Below are positions 18,818 through 18,906 of a stretch of DNA of 18,906 nucleotides, one piece after another (the stretch's first letter is position 1; the number at the start of each line of letters is the position of its first letter). The stretch covers positions 1 through 18,906 of the forward strand of contig JALLAZ010000417.1 in NCBI GenBank assembly GCA_036939755.1, written 5' to 3'. A program made the position numbers and the translations under genes. The DNA comes from Stephanodiscus triporus. Taxonomy: Eukaryota > Bacillariophyta > Thalassiosirophyceae > Thalassiosirales > Thalassiosiraceae. The notes under the pieces were generated by a model that was not told where the DNA came from, ran no database searches, and saw only the letters and a list, made by a program, of their open reading frames with translations.

Positions 18818-18906
18818 TCCTTTTCGTTCGAGGCCGGGGGGTATGGGGTGTGTGCTTGTGGCGGTGGCGTGTGGGGAGGGGGGGGGGGGGGGGGGGGGGG
18901 GGAAAA
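18818..18906 (-). promoter_or_regulatory. DDB1 5' flank with G25 tract at the window end
   Basis: The 89 bp upstream of the DDB1 ATG contain a G/T-rich stretch and G25 at 18878-18902, which is C25 on the DDB1 coding strand, then AAAA to the window edge. No core promoter element is recognised. Confidence 0.35.

Noticed and set aside
1..18906. tRNA, rRNA or other structured RNA genes
   Set aside because: No convincing T-loop/acceptor pattern or rRNA core sequence was seen by eye on either strand; a covariance-model search was not possible.

Overview
This window is nuclear DNA from a photosynthetic stramenopile, most likely a centric diatom. Three lines of evidence support this. Genes are interrupted by short GT-AG introns (seven resolved here). 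Two plastid-type precursors carry the Ser-Ala-Phe / Ala-Ser-Ala-Phe signature of diatom bipartite targeting presequences. There is also a long BspA-type leucine-rich-repeat protein of the kind expanded in Thalassiosira-like diatoms. The genus is inferred, not proven. Coding DNA is GC-rich and full of GAC/TCG trinucleotide runs, giving poly-Asp, Ser, Thr and Val tracts and many long shadow reading frames that are not genes. Two gene-poor stretches (2498-3084 and about 11.85-13.4 kb) are clearly AT-richer.

Layout, left to right. (1) 1-2497, plus: a 5'-truncated SppA-type (protease IV, S49) signal peptide peptidase in three exons, carrying two apparent breaks (a +1 frameshift in a G run and an in-frame TGA just before the catalytic Lys). 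(2) 5457-3085, minus: a 790-residue LRR_5/BspA-like protein built from 46-residue double repeats. (3) 5576-6648, plus: a two-exon DUF1499 protein with plastid and probable thylakoid targeting. (4) 8080-7107, minus: a two-exon PsbP-domain thylakoid-lumen protein. (5) 8356-9239, plus: a two-exon YggT/YlmG/CCB3-family membrane protein, divergent from the PsbP gene. (6) 11728-9512, minus: SEC63, a two-exon ER translocon J-protein. (7) about 11.85-13.4 kb: an AT-rich island with only short, broken coding-like pieces. (8) 18817-13411, minus: DDB1, two exons, about 1771 residues, inflated by low-complexity insertions and containing a 68-base C homopolymer next to an assembly N.

Gene order alternates divergent and convergent pairs with very short spacers (118 bp between the LRR and DUF1499 starts, 275 bp between the PsbP and YggT starts). 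Three neighbouring genes (DUF1499, PsbP-like, YggT) look plastid-targeted, and SppA is often a thylakoid protease, so the left half is a loose cluster of plastid-function genes. The right half holds two housekeeping genes: SEC63 (ER translocation) and DDB1 (CUL4 ubiquitin ligase adaptor). I did not find a new multigene system. The most notable points are the disrupted SppA, the LRR repeat with one skipped unit, G tracts at similar distances after the stops of convergent genes, possible CO2/cAMP-type promoter elements, and a probable assembly artefact inside DDB1.
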